NCBI GenBank assembly: GCA_030704615.1
Contig: CM060733.1
Location: 61,070,001 to 61,134,000 of the forward strand
Direction: 5' to 3'
DNA from: Takakia lepidozioides
Lineage: Eukaryota > Streptophyta > Takakiopsida > Takakiales > Takakiaceae
Length of the DNA stretch: 64,000 nucleotides
Position 1 is the stretch's first letter. Each line of letters starts with the position of its first letter. The translations under genes and the position numbers were made by a program. Shown piece by piece: positions 43,801-55,600 of the stretch. Under the pieces are notes generated by a model that worked only from the letters and a program-made list of their open reading frames with translations, was not told the origin of the DNA and ran no database searches.

Positions 43801-46456
43801 AACCTTATGAATTTCCTCTGTGACACTGGCAATGGCAACCATGACAGCTGCTTAAAAAGCACACAGGTGAAGCTGACTTTCACCTACTTCTCTGAGTGCG
43901 CCTGCTTCTCTCGCTCTCTCTGTCTCTCAAGCCACAAAAGCAAAGGCCCCTAAGGGTGCATTTCCATCTACACCCACTTGTGCTGAATATACTACTAAAA
44001 TTTAAGCATGACCACCAGGAAATAGTGAGTGAAGGGTTCCATCTGCTGACCATAGTCTTTGTCCACTATTTGTACTGACTAATGGGTGCCTGCCATGTAA
44101 GAGTTTAGTCCACTCTCCTGGTGGGTTTTCTGCCAGATAATAAGGGGTGAGTGGCTGAGTTGATGCTGAGGGAAACCCTCCTCACCCGCTATTATCTAGT
44201 GGATTGAGGGTGAGTGGGTGTTGATGGAAACACACCCCCAAGTTCACCATCGACACGTCTTTCAAGCAAAGTAGAGCCATCATTAGTCACGATGAATAAC
44301 AGAAAGAGCAAAGGTGCAGCAGGAGTAGGAGGAAGGCAAGAGCTCACAGTGGGCAAGAAGAACCAGAGGATAAAGGGCGTAACAAAGATGGACGCCATCT
44401 CCTCAAAAAACAACAAGCCCTTGTACTGCACACACGCCACGACAACTCACAATCTCCCATAACTTTCAGCTTTAGCACAAGGAAGCAGACCTAAATATTC
44501 AGTTGCAGGAATACAAGGTCAATGTGCAGGTAGTCACAGGTTCCTGTACTCTTACCTGTAACCAGGCCAGTTTGTTAGGTGGGGCATTATCATTGCAGTA
44601 TCAAATGGGTTAAAGGGCTGGATGCCAGTGCCCTTGAGGCAGTTAGAATTGAAGTGCCATTGCTTCTATCGTCACAAAAGACTAACCCATTCCTGCTCCA
44701 AAAGTGGACTGACAGAACAGTTGTTACCTGAAAAAGAGCCTCAAATTCCGACCGCACAGTTTCAGTGTTTCAGCACCCCGCCAGTGCTTGGGCATGTGTT
44801 GTGTATGCCTCGTAATGTGGCGCATCACACCCTCGGGATCAAAGATCTGATACTCTTCCAAAACCAGTGATCTACTAAGCGCCAATATGGTCCCAAAGAT
44901 GGCCGTGTACCAGATCAGGTTGCGGCTTCCTATCTGTGCCACGCAAAGGGATAGGCAAATCCGTGTTAACTGCATGAACTTGGAAGGTGAGCTACAAACC
45001 TGACAACAAAATGCAGAGAACACACTTGACAGGTTAATCCACATCGCATTCAACAGATAATTCAGAAGTAGGGTTCAAAAGGTCTTACTTGGGCCTCCAC
45101 AAGGGACTCGTCAATGAGGGCAATGCCAATGAGAACGGCTGCAAAGGCACCCGCTACAAATGAAATAAATTTGGCAATCATGGAAACAATGGGTGATGGA
45201 AAATGCTTCACATACTCCACTGCATATTTGTGGCTCGCATTCAAACGGTGCTTGAACATGTGGTCCAACTGTTGTAGGCCAACAAATAGTCCAATAAGCT
45301 AGTAGGAAAACAATACATTGAATTTCATGGCAAATAAATTGAATCTCTATGAGGGAGGGGAGAGAAAAACAAAGACAACCTACAGGGCCAGGGACAGAAG
45401 AAGATGAAAAACAAACAAACCATATAACCACATAAACCAAAGCCTAGTCAAAGCCCAAGCTTTGCACAACGGCAGAATGCCTCATGCAGGTAAATTGAAT
45501 GAAGGAGAGAGAAGAGAATGTACTCATAAGATGTTGTTTGCCGTAGCCTTGTGTCCATAGACCCCACTATTGGTGCCCAGATAGATTTGTGTTTCCCGGT
45601 TGTTCGTGTCCAGGTATTTATTTAGGGGCTTTACACCAAAGGGAACAGATACTACCTTTGTGAGGGGCACACTCCAGTAGTGGGACTTACTGTGATATAA
45701 ACAATTTGTTCAGGTTTTCCAGATTTCCTCTAGAAAGCTCTTCACACAAGTATCAATCTAATGTGTGTGATCTGCCCAGCACTTAGACCCCAACAGGGCC
45801 AGGGCTTTAGCCTCGAGATTTTGAAAATTGGTGAGCAGAGGTGCAGGGACCATGTTCATGATGTACCTGAAGAGGGTTGCTCTCTGATGAGAATACCCCG
45901 GACATTGTATCAAAAAATAGACATTGTCTTCAGGCTGCCCGCACATTGGTCGATAATCTCCCTTTCCTCTCTGCATCTGTTTATTGTTCAAAGGTAGGAT
46001 CTCCGCCATTTGTTTAAATTTCAGTCTAGTGCCAAGGGTAGGTAGGCCCTTCAGGTCATCCTTAAGGTCCTCACCCATGTCACAGACTGGAAACAAGTTA
46101 AGGGAAGTTTTGTGCCTAACTTTGTTGTGAGAGACTCATAAGACGTTGTTTGCCGTAGCCTTGTGGCCATTGACCCCGCGCCCAGTTTGAGCGGAACACA
46201 AAGGGACAGAAACTGCCTTTGTCAGGGGCTGATGCCGGTAGTATTACTTACCTTGGAACAGACAATTGATCCCAAGATTTCCAGATATCCTCTAGAAATC
46301 CCTTTACACAAGCATCGATCTGCTGTGTGTGATTTGTTGTGTGTGTGTGTGTGTGGGAGGGAGAATGTACTCATAAGACGTTGTCTGCCGTAGCCTTGTG
46401 AGAGAGAGAGAGAGAGAATGTCCTCATAAGACGTTGTTAGCCGTAGCCTTGTGGCC

Positions 46457-46489
<33 letters not shown>

Positions 46490-48745
46490 CCTCATTGAAT
46501 TCGCGGAAAGTCCACTTGGCCAAGTTTGACCAGCGCCGGGAACCAGCAGAGGATGGCTGGTTATAGAACTGCTCAGCATTTCTGAGGAAGAAATAGCAGA
46601 GCATGAAGATGAGGAGGAAAGGAGAAAGCAGCAGCATCCCAACACCAAATGCCATTAGCCTCTTGCGAAGGCGAGCTGGGTTGCTTGTGAAATCTCTCCG
46701 TATCAGGAAATTTCTGCAACCCATGATCCATCCTAAAGCAATCTTAGAACCTTGTACACCTATGTGAGAGCCTGACAAACTTCAAACTCTCACTTGAGAG
46801 GTAATGAAAGCTACAAAGAGAAGGCTACATCCAAGCTAAAGAAGCACTTTCAGAGATGGAAACATAAGGCACAAGAAAAGCAACAATTGATAAGAGGACA
46901 AATCTTCAACAGAAGGAACAAAAAGAAGAATGGAGTCTCATAGGCAATGTTAGAACCTTGTTCACGTCAACTATTTTTTTTACTGAAGGGCTCATACCAC
47001 CTCTTGTCTACTTTGTCAAATCCCATGCTTCCATGCGCAAGAGCAAGTTAGTACTTCTGTGTCCTCCTGGGTCATAGCTTTGCTGGCCTAAAAGCCTTTA
47101 GCGAGCGGTCAGCACATGACACATACTCAGCAATATCAAGTAGATTCCTTTTATGGGGGAAGGTCTGGAGTAAAGAATAAGGTAAGTGGCACTGCCTGTC
47201 AAACATGTTTTGAAGAATACACCAATTGAGGCTCCACTCAAGCATCTTGGTCAGAACTAGCCGCTTCTTGGCACCCCCCTCATCATGGTCCACTGCAGGT
47301 CCGACCCCCGGCACCCACTGGGGCACTGGTAGGGCAAGTACACCCTTGTTGAGAAGGCCTATCATGTAGTTTTCCTTGCGCATTATCCGGCTCACAATGT
47401 CATGTGCTGACAGCTGACGCACGATGCATAGTTGCTGGTGGCGTTGCAGCTGCACTATTTTGTCCACAAGCATTGGCCAAGTCATTGTTTGCAGTTCATG
47501 CTCTGTCACCCCCAAGCTGCCAACACCAACCCCATCCCCCCCCACAACACAAACACACGCACACACACAAATTTATGGATTCATCTGGTTGACCTCTTAC
47601 TTGAAAAAAGCAAAAGGTAAAGGGGGAGAGAGACATTCAAAAGACCCTCTCCACCTGGTTTTGTGAGTGACCATATCTCTCTAACAGCCAACAGGCTCCC
47701 ATCTGCAGAATTGTAATTTTATGTAGTTTGTCCCAAATATGAGGTTATCATTGAGCAACAGTGAGAAGCAGAATGAGAATGTAAAAGTATCCACTTTATT
47801 TATCAACAATGTGATGGTGAAGTAATACTGCCATGGCAGCACAGAGGAAGTCCTGTGATTTCAACCTTCTCCGAGATGGTTGGAATTTCTAGTCGTGGAG
47901 GTATCAAACTAACCCCCAAAATTCCCACAGAATAACACACAGCCTGGTTACATGGCATGAATGTGCCAGAGAGAGAGAGAGGCCGAAGGGCCCAAGGGAC
48001 ATACGTACTAGAATAATACACTGGAACCACAGATAGAGGGAGAGAGAAGGGTGGACAACAACCAAAGAAAGAGAAAAGAATGTCATGGCTTCTAGTGGGG
48101 ATCTACAGGCAGCTACCTTTATTAGCCCCACCCTCTTCACAAATCTGTGCAAGCACCTAGGAAAATAACTCCCTTATCCTGAAACCCCCATGTCAAGAAC
48201 ACAGCAAGTGTGCCAGTGTGGTACCTGTTATAACAAAAATTTCGGATCTCAAGAGTCTCCCGCAGCTGTGTGAAGAAGCGCAAGAAGCAAAAAATCCAGT
48301 AGAGTGAGAAGATGGTAAGGTAGGCTACCACAATACCCTTGCCAAATGTGAGCGGTATAAGGGGGTGCAAGTACAACGCTTCTTTCGCTAGATCACAATT
48401 GTGAGGGTTGCCATCATCTATAGCCTCAATTCCACACTTTGCACTTAGCAATCCCTGCCAGTTAACAAAGAGAAGCAGAAAACCGGAGAACCCAATTGTA
48501 AATCCCAGGGTGAGAAGTTCCACGATCCATTGTGTGACAATACACCAAAAGCCCTTGTCGCAATAGTAATGGTACACCCGCTCAAAGAAACGATCTAGGT
48601 CAGTTATAGCCTCTCGATTGGAACTTTCGCCCCCGAAAAAGTCAGGAGGGCTGGCCCCATCTTCGCCTTGTAGCCGAGAGTAGTCAGGAAGCTCCAACTC
48701 CACCTGCGGATTTGTGGGTTTCGGGGTGATTAACCAATTCCGCAT
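40848..48745 (-). CDS. ATG9: autophagy protein ATG9, with apparent frame breaks (possible pseudogene)
   Basis: ATG9 is the multispanning lipid scramblase of Golgi-derived vesicles that seed the autophagosome. Exons traced (minus): 48745-48225, 47516-47196, 46713-46491, 45268-45089, 44933-44728, 44425-44348, 42325-42256, 42097-41985, 41760 to about 41560, then C-terminal pieces near 41,440-41,340 and 41,180-40,850. Signatures: TDLDRFFERVYHYYCDKGFW, LSAHDIVSRIMRKENYMIGL, AEQFYNQPSSAGSRRWSNLA, KWTFREFNE, FKHRLNASHKYAVEYVKHFP, EEMASIFVTPF, SNYPNWEPSGTGKQF. Splicing joins fit in phase; the second intron has a GC donor (47195-47194). Exons 5, 7 and 8 each need one extra base (near 44,769, 42,279 and 42,053). 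ATG at 48745 abuts an acceptor-like CAG, so an upstream exon is possible. The last exons are uncertain. Confidence 0.85.
42430..43530 (+). mobile_element. LINE fragment: reverse transcriptase C-terminus and 3' end
   Basis: Broken plus-strand frames show the end of a non-LTR reverse transcriptase (EVKKTMLCRVIRPALEYGSA) and a C-terminal zinc-binding segment, CPLCGQSKDSIHFLIHCPGF (C-x2-C-x7-H-x4-C). The fragment ends in a 3' sequence, GTCAATGGCCACAAGGGCTA then CGGCAAACAACGTCTTATGAG, found repeatedly in the ATG9 introns. It sits antisense in an ATG9 intron. Frame breaks make it inactive. Confidence 0.75.
43530..43770 (+). mobile_element. second, partial LINE 3' copy
   Basis: GTATTCTCACCAGACAGTGAC and CACCAACTTCCAAAATCTCGAG parallel the neighbouring fragment (43,185-43,275), directly following it; a diverged tandem partial copy. 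Confidence 0.6.
45520..46240 (-). mobile_element. LINE 3' fragment, opposite orientation
   Basis: On the minus strand it encodes the same zinc-binding segment (PMCGQPEDNVYFLIQCPGYS), with the first Cys lost, preceded by DDLKGLPTLGTRLKFKQ, which also occurs before it in the plus-strand copy. The family 3' end lies at both borders (45,525 and 46,135-46,195). Confidence 0.7.
46360..46490. repeat. (GA)n microsatellite with two truncated LINE tails
   Basis: Two short copies of the LINE tail CTCATAAGACGTTGT ... CCGTAGCCTTGTG (46,370-46,400 and 46,424-46,455), each followed by GAGAGA runs. The last run ends at the splice donor of an ATG9 exon (46490-46489). Confidence 0.85.
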
Positions 48746-49354
48746 CTGTTCAACAGGAATTAACAAGAATTTTGTGACAGACAGATTTCTTTGGACTCAT
48801 CCCTTGTCAAAACTACCCTGGACCCAATGAATTGTGCGGCAAGTCCTGAGGACAGAGTGGTGGCTTCAGGGCCAGAAGTTAACGTGAAACATCTCAAAAC
48901 CAGTTGATTGGAAATAAGCCGATCGCCTACTCACAGCTCTACTATGGGACAGGTAACATTCCGGAACTGCCCGGATGCAGATCTAGGCGGAAAGGAGGAG
49001 ATGGTAGACCATGACCTGCCCAGATTGATGGCTCTGTAAGCCAGGCATGTTACTTGGAAGTCTCAAATTGAGAAATGGAAAACAGACATTCCAACATCTC
49101 TTGCCACTCTCACATGCAGACGTTTCAGGATCTCCTTGTTGAATATGTCTGGAATACGGGAGAGCGCCCTCTGAATCTCTGTTCATGGCCGTAGGTGAGA
49201 GAGAATATGCGGACCAGCTGTGGTTAGTTAGGTTAACCCTAAACGACGAAGCGTCGCTTCAGTCGTTTGCCACGATCCACCGTTGATGGATGGAAGTGGG
49301 TCCCCAACGTAAAGTGAGGGCCAGCGTTTTCTTTGCTGAGCGAATTTTCGCCAT

Positions 49355-49565
49355 TTTTTTTTTATTTTTAGAGAAAGGGGACAGAGGCCCTTTTACTCAA
49401 ATTAAATAAAGAAGTGTTCACATAAGGTGGAAAAAATAACCACCAAGGAGGTGATCCTCAGTTCAATCCTTCAACATGTGCCTTCGGACCCTCTATTGGG
49501 CCCTCGATGGCCTGTGTGTTGAGCAGTAGGCTCTGTAAATTCACTGGACGTTAAAGTAACTTTAT
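49355..49565 (-). repeat. dispersed repeat, related to 2350-2475
   Basis: T-run followed by AGAGAAAGGGGACAGAGGCC, then AGTTCAATCC, and a TTATCT microsatellite at the far end. Probably a diverged SINE lying on the minus strand. Confidence 0.35.
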
Positions 49566-50013
49566 CTTTATCTTTATCTTTCTCATCAGTACATTTTTCC
49601 TTTTCTGCCTTTTGTTACTACACCCTTTCCACACTCTGTGCAGATGCATCAAGTGATTGGGGAGAGGGGGTATGTGCGTTCCTTTGGTTGGATCCTCAGG
49701 TTCTTTTCCTCTCTGCGCCGTCGTGAAGATCTTTCCCCTCAGTTGTCTTTGGAAATTCCAAGTCATAAGTCACCAAATATGACTGACCGATTTGACTTGT
49801 GATGGGTAGATGAGTTGATGGCCGTTCCGACCCGTCTTTTTGAATATTGATGACTTATTATGTGAAGTTGGCTATTGCACTCCATGATTTTCAGCCATCT
49901 CAAATGTCGCACAAACCAAGATTTGTGGTTATGCTGGTGACTTCGTTTCAAGGAGAGGAACAGCGCTCAAACACTGGATACAGCCTGAAAGAAAGAGAGG
50001 GGTACTTGCAGCC

Positions 50014-52420
50014 TCACCTTAATTTGCGGCTTCTTCTCAAGGCCAGATTATAATTTGTCGGTCCTCTCTGAAATTTAGACACAGCATCTTCATATCTTAA
50101 CATCGGTGCTGTAAGGACTAAGGAGATATGATTCTTTGAATTAGATGCACCAGGGGAGAGGGGATTTCTCAACCTTAACAATATTCTATACAGGTGTGTT
50201 GGAGAAAGTACTGGCAGCCTGTTAACTGAGAATCTGTGTATTCGAAGGTGTTCCCTTGACTTCCTAGAGCCGATGTTACAAGAGAAAATTATATTTGCCC
50301 AAGTGTTTTCCAAAATGCTGGGTCTGACTTGAACCTCGGGGACCAGAGAGCAGCCTGGCAGAATTACGCTCAACAGCATCACCAGGCTACACACAATAAC
50401 GAAATAGTAGATTTCAAATGGGGGAAGGTCTACAATTGCTCTTGACATGCTTAGGCGTGGGGCATTGACTGGGTACCCAAAATAATTGTGTCAGACAAAC
50501 TTGGACAACTTTGGGTTCTCAAAAGTACTCACAATGATCATGAATATCAATGAGGCTCCGACCACTCCACAACCAGTTCTACCTTAACTCGGGACACTTA
50601 TCAGACAGGATGGGACAGATGGGAAAGGCGCCTGGTACCTATCCATGGCCAAGGCTACTGTTCTGCGTGCTTTGCCTTGCTCCTGACTCTATTACACAGA
50701 GGTGTCTCGTGGAAAGAAGAAGGTCCAAGGCAGCAGGTTGAAGGAAGACTAGCGTCTTGGATGGTCTCTACTTCATCCTTAAGTACACTTCCGTTCACAA
50801 GAGAAACTCCCCTGGTCAAGGTAGAGGACACAGCGCATCTCCAAATTACTTGTTCCTCCCTCAAGAAAGAACAAGGGCTACTGCCCACATGCGCTCATTA
50901 ATATTTGTGAGTCAAGAATCTCTTCTGAATCCATATATCACATGTGTGCATTTCCAGGTACAATGTTATCGAGTTAATCTGGACAACAACATTAATAGTC
51001 TACAAGGCACTGAATCTTCAGATACATCACTAGGCCTGAAACAATGAGAAGGACACTGGAGAAAACTGTGCTCTTCCAATTGTTCAAGTTTGTCTACAAG
51101 TGTCAACTACAAATTGACTGAATAATGTGTACTTGTGGGTAGGAGGAGCAGGGGCGAGAGAGAGGAGAGAATTGATTTACTACCAACCAAAGATATGTTA
51201 AGAGTATGTAAACAGACCTAAGCAGGTCACGTAGAGAGAAAGAGGAACGAGAGAGGAAAAAGTTGGAAAGCTTAGAGAACTGGAAGCTGTCCAGCTCGAC
51301 AAAGTCCAGATGTAGAGACAAGAGCGGAGTTTGACGTATGGGCATGGGTACTCATTACACTGGTCACTGTGAAGACATGTGAGGTTAGAGTCAGTACGTT
51401 ATTGAGGGGCTAGATGAGTAAAGATAGTGAAGCTCGTACAAGCTTATCAAGTGTAACTGAGCAAACAAGAAATTAGGCTCAGATGAAGAGATACCTAGTG
51501 TACATTGAGCAAGGCGTTCAAGTTCACCCATGTCTAGCCCGTGAAGACCACACTTCATACCGTACTGGCAGCGATCTCCCATCTGAAACCTGGTCACAAC
51601 GTTCGACACAAATCAGAGATTGGTGCCCACAGCGAAAAGCGTAGCCAAAACATCACTCTCCGTGCCCGCCGCACCTCCCTGCCCCACTTCATGCTCCTGT
51701 CCATCTCGAAGCTGTATAATATCCGTCCTAAATACCTCTCGGTTCCCCGCCCTCCCTCTCTGTTCCTTCTCACAAAATCTGAAAGACGGGATCAGGTAGT
51801 CGACCCTTACGTGTAGGAATATAGATGATGCTTGATCCAGCTGCCCAACTATCAAATGCTGGGGAATGTAACCTCAGTTGCAAAAATCTTACTGCGCACT
51901 ACTGCCGACGAAGAGAGGTTCACACCATAAGCTCTCCAGCACTTGCAACAATTGTGCGCCCGGGGATAAGATGGAAAGAAATCGTAGTGAGCGCTTAACT
52001 AGCCCGTCATAAAGCCCTGATATTTCAGTCGCAGATACTTGTACTCACCGATATGTCAAGAGGATGACTGTAGTTTCATAGAGAAAGATGTCGAATCAAA
52101 AAGCTGTGCGCTCAGTATGATCATATATTCTTAACCGACTCAATGACGGGTTGCAGAGGACCTCCAGGGATGCACACGAGCAGTAGCACTAAGGCAGAGA
52201 CGGCACCGAACACTGAAGGGAAATGGTACCTACCGACTACCTCCTCCATTACCCCTGAACCCTGTTCCAGTATCCCTGGCATGATGACCACACTCACTAT
52301 CAGGAACAAAAGGAGAGAAAAGATAAAGAATGGAAGCATTTGTAAGGTCGAGCTAGGGATAGCCGAAAATATTCTGTCTGAACTTAAGAGAGACCGAGAT
52401 CGGAAGAGAGAGGGACTCAA
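50014..52420 (-). CDS. possible multi-exon membrane protein, unidentified
   Basis: Several minus-strand frames look like exons of one gene: a hydrophobic start (MLPFFIFSLLLFLIVSVVIM, about 52,345-52,285); Cys-containing segments (GDRCQYGMKCGLHGLDMGEL, near 51,570, and CAVSSTLTRGVSLVNGSV, near 50,840); a transmembrane segment (FEIYYFVIVCSLVMLLSVIL, near 50,410); and a basic tail (RYEDAVSKFQRGPTNYNL, ending with a stop at 50014). Some edges have splice-like sites, for example CTTACAG before APMLRYEDA. Topology would be an anchor at each end with a Cys-rich loop between. I do not recognise the family and did not establish a single in-phase model; chance hydrophobic frames remain possible. Confidence 0.35.
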
Positions 52421-52769
52421 ATTGAGTCGCTACGAGAAGAGAGAAACAAGAGTCAGATCACAGAGCCGAAATTATCTGGACAGGTCTGGACATTGAGGGT
52501 AGTGGCGATGGAGACCAGCGCAGGGAGTCTGAGCAGAGAACTAAGCTAGATAGGAGAAAGAGAGAGAGAGAATGACGTCAGCTACAGATCAGAAGCGGAC
52601 AGAAGGTGTCAAACTTGACATGCCCCACCTACTAGACTCCTATGTAGTTCTCACACGTTCTGAACCGAGTAATACTTACCACACCGACGTCTCTACAGGA
52701 CTGCACCGTGGGGATCTCTTCCACACAAAACGGTCCAAATTTTGCTCTTGACCCATCCCTCTGTACAGC

Positions 52770-53280
52770 AGCCTGATGAGCGCGCTGAGGCTTGCAGAGC
52801 TGCTCAGGACATCCCTGAGACGAGTGGGCCTGCCTTCTGACCCACTTCACGAACGACCGAGACGATCCGCACTACCGATCCATCCACGGCTCTGCGATCA
52901 TCAGATGCACTTAATGTGCTGGGTACTTCTCGTCGACGAGATGTACCTTTGCCAGCAAACACCTCTATGGCTCACCGTTTCGTTCATCTTCCGTCAGTGC
53001 ATTCCAACACTCCTCGTCAACGAGAACTCGACCACGGACAACACTGGACGTCTCTGAGCAATCACGCATCATCCAAAGCCCCAGGATTCGACGAAATCAG
53101 AAAGCGGCGTCATGGATGACGAAGAATACGCACAGAGAGTGTCGTCGTACCAACGACCTCCGTCAGTAGCAACCGACGCAGGTACCGCGGCCGACGGGCC
53201 TCGTCGTTGGGACGACTGCACGCCGAGACAGACAACGAAGACCTCTTTCGTCCGACGAAAGGTACTCTCGTCTGACTAAA
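52770..53280. other. CpG-rich stretch with CGTCG/CGACG motifs
   Basis: Unusually dense in CG dinucleotides and TCGTCGACGAG-like motifs compared with its surroundings. No gene recognised; may be a promoter CpG patch for the minus-strand frames to the left, or part of a repeat. Confidence 0.4.
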
Positions 53281-54613
53281 GAGTACGGTGCATGTTCGTT
53301 GATGCCTTCATTATTGAGGCGGGCTTTATCGTGGGCCCTGCATTATGACCACACTTTTACCTCGTCTCATCCCACTTTCACTTTCTGGGTAACATTTCCA
53401 TAGCTTTCCTTTGGTGGCGGGGACACAATATCCCAGTTTCAAGGGAGAAATTCGGTGCGGTGGACCCACACCAACCGAGTATGCGGTGCTTGCATTGGTT
53501 TTTGTAAGCAGCCCCACCTTGGAATATCCCCTTGGATCCACTTGAAACCTCCGATCTGCACACTGCAAATAGGAGCTCTCTACTGTCGACCAAGCATAAA
53601 GGTCAGCGAACAGAAGCTTCTGCGCGCACATGTCCAGTGATCGCGTAAGCCATTATGTAAGATAGAGATGACGCACTCAGCAGAGCAAAAGCCAGCGTTC
53701 AAGAGAAGCCATCCTGTATCTCATATGGAGTTAAATTATCTCGTGAGAATCTGTTTGGAGAGCTCTGCTCAGCATTTCCTTGAAAGCTTGCCAATTGTAT
53801 CACCCGGTTGGCTTATTCTGCTGGTAGCTTATGTCAATGTTGCTCTTCAATGCCTGTTGCTAAGTCAATCGACCATTGCCAGAAAAGTCTAGACATACAT
53901 TTGGACTTTCTATGCGAACTGGCAATCTGCGCGTTGTGTTGAACTCCAAAACGGATCATTCTGCCTCATTACAGCCCCATTACGACGAGGCTGTACAAAT
54001 TCAGAGGCCAAAACTCAGAGGCCCTCAAAATGTCCAATCTGGACATGACAGATTGTAACGCGGCAATCTGCACATGGGTTAAATGATTTGTGCTTGAACA
54101 ATTGGCATTCGGGTCATGGCATTCACATTTGGAGGTATGTACCAGCAACAGATTGTATTTATATACCCCCAGAAAGATCATATGCTACAGCCACAGCTAT
54201 TTCAAAAATTCAGCTACCCCATGTGGCACTTACTGTGCCACTTGGGATCCAGAGGTATGACCAAGTGTGAACAGCAGTTTTGTCACAGCTTCAGATTGTG
54301 ATGCCAGAGAGGATATCTACAGTTATGTACTTGCAAGTGTGAAGAAAGGGTGAGGGTCATCATAGTGTTGGGCTTCCATAAATGCCATCAAAGACTCCAA
54401 AAGTAGCATGAGCCAAAAAAAGGAGATGTATGTTGTGGTAGTGAAGAATTACTCGCACTATTTGTTAAGGTCAATAAATATCAATAAACTTGCAATAAGT
54501 ATCTCCAATTGAGCCTTGAAAGCATGTACAACATTAGAGGAAGTATGACTAATTCAGTCACAGTAAGACCCCCACCACTCCCTTTCTTTAAAAAAAAAGA
54601 AAAAAGAAAAAAA
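53280..54613. other. no recognisable gene
   Basis: Short frames without family resemblance, ending in an A/G-rich tract that received the hAT-type MITE. Confidence 0.4.
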
Positions 54614-54621
54614 GAAAAGAC

Positions 54622-55592
54622 CAGTGTTGTGCGGTTCTTGCCATATTGAAGGAACCTCGGGTTCCGGTTCCTTGGTATATTTGAAGAGACGGTTCCGGAT
54701 CCGTTTCTTTTTTATGAAGCAGTTCCGGTTCCGGTTCCAAAATTCATGAGCAGATTCCGGTTCCGGTTCCGGGTATTTTTTGGGAAGGAACAGCCGGTTC
54801 CAGTTTCCGGTTCCGGTTCTCTATTTTTTGAATTTAAAAATATATATTAAAATTTTTATCGTTCTTTATAAATCTGAAAATGATTTGTGAATCCCCATTA
54901 GTTATATCAAATCTTTTGACCATGTTGAAAAGAAACAACACAACATTCATATACAAATTTATGAAATAATAATAATGCAATGTAAGCGAGTATAAATTAA
55001 TGTGTGTAGAGTACACAAAGAAATCATTTTATCTCAAACAACTCGGCCTCTACAATCAACTCCTCGTTGTCATCTAAGTGGACTTCCTCACTACTCAAAA
55101 ACAGACGTGAGAGACGATACAACGTGGAAAAAAAAGAAACTGCTGCCTACGATGCTACCTCCCTGCGCTGCTCCCTCCCCCCGTGCTGATGCTCGCACTA
55201 CTGCAGCACATCGCGCAGGTGGGAGGTGCGAGACTACAGAACCAGGAAAACCCCAAAAAAAAAAAAAAAACGACGCTGCTCCCTCCCTCACGCGCTGGTG
55301 CGCTGACCCCCCTCCCCCGTGCTGAAGACGACAGATCACGGGAAAAAACGAAAAAAAGAACCCTAGTGCAGGAACCGGATCCGGAACCGCCACTGACCAC
55401 CCAGTTCCAGTTCCTTGCCGGTTCTTGGAAAAACCCATACCCGCCGGTCCGGTTCTGGAACCGGCTTGTCCCTGCTTCCCGGTTCCAGTTCCGGTTTCTG
55501 GGCGCCGGTTCCGGTTCCAGTACCGGTTCCGAGGAACCCAAACCGGAACCGCCGGTTCCAAACCCGCCTAAGCGGGTACCCGCACAACACTG
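54622..55592. mobile_element. hAT-type MITE, 971 bp, with GGTTCC arrays near both ends
   Basis: A 13-bp terminal inverted repeat CAGTGTTGTGCGG lies at both ends, flanked by a perfect 8-bp duplication GAAAAGAC (54614-54621 and 55593-55600). That combination marks a hAT-superfamily element. No transposase frame is present. Both subterminal regions are packed with GGTTCC / GGAACC units (54,650-54,820 and 55,365-55,560); the centre is AT-rich on the left and has A-runs and GC-rich blocks on the right. Confidence 0.9.
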
Positions 55593-55600
55593 GAAAAGAC

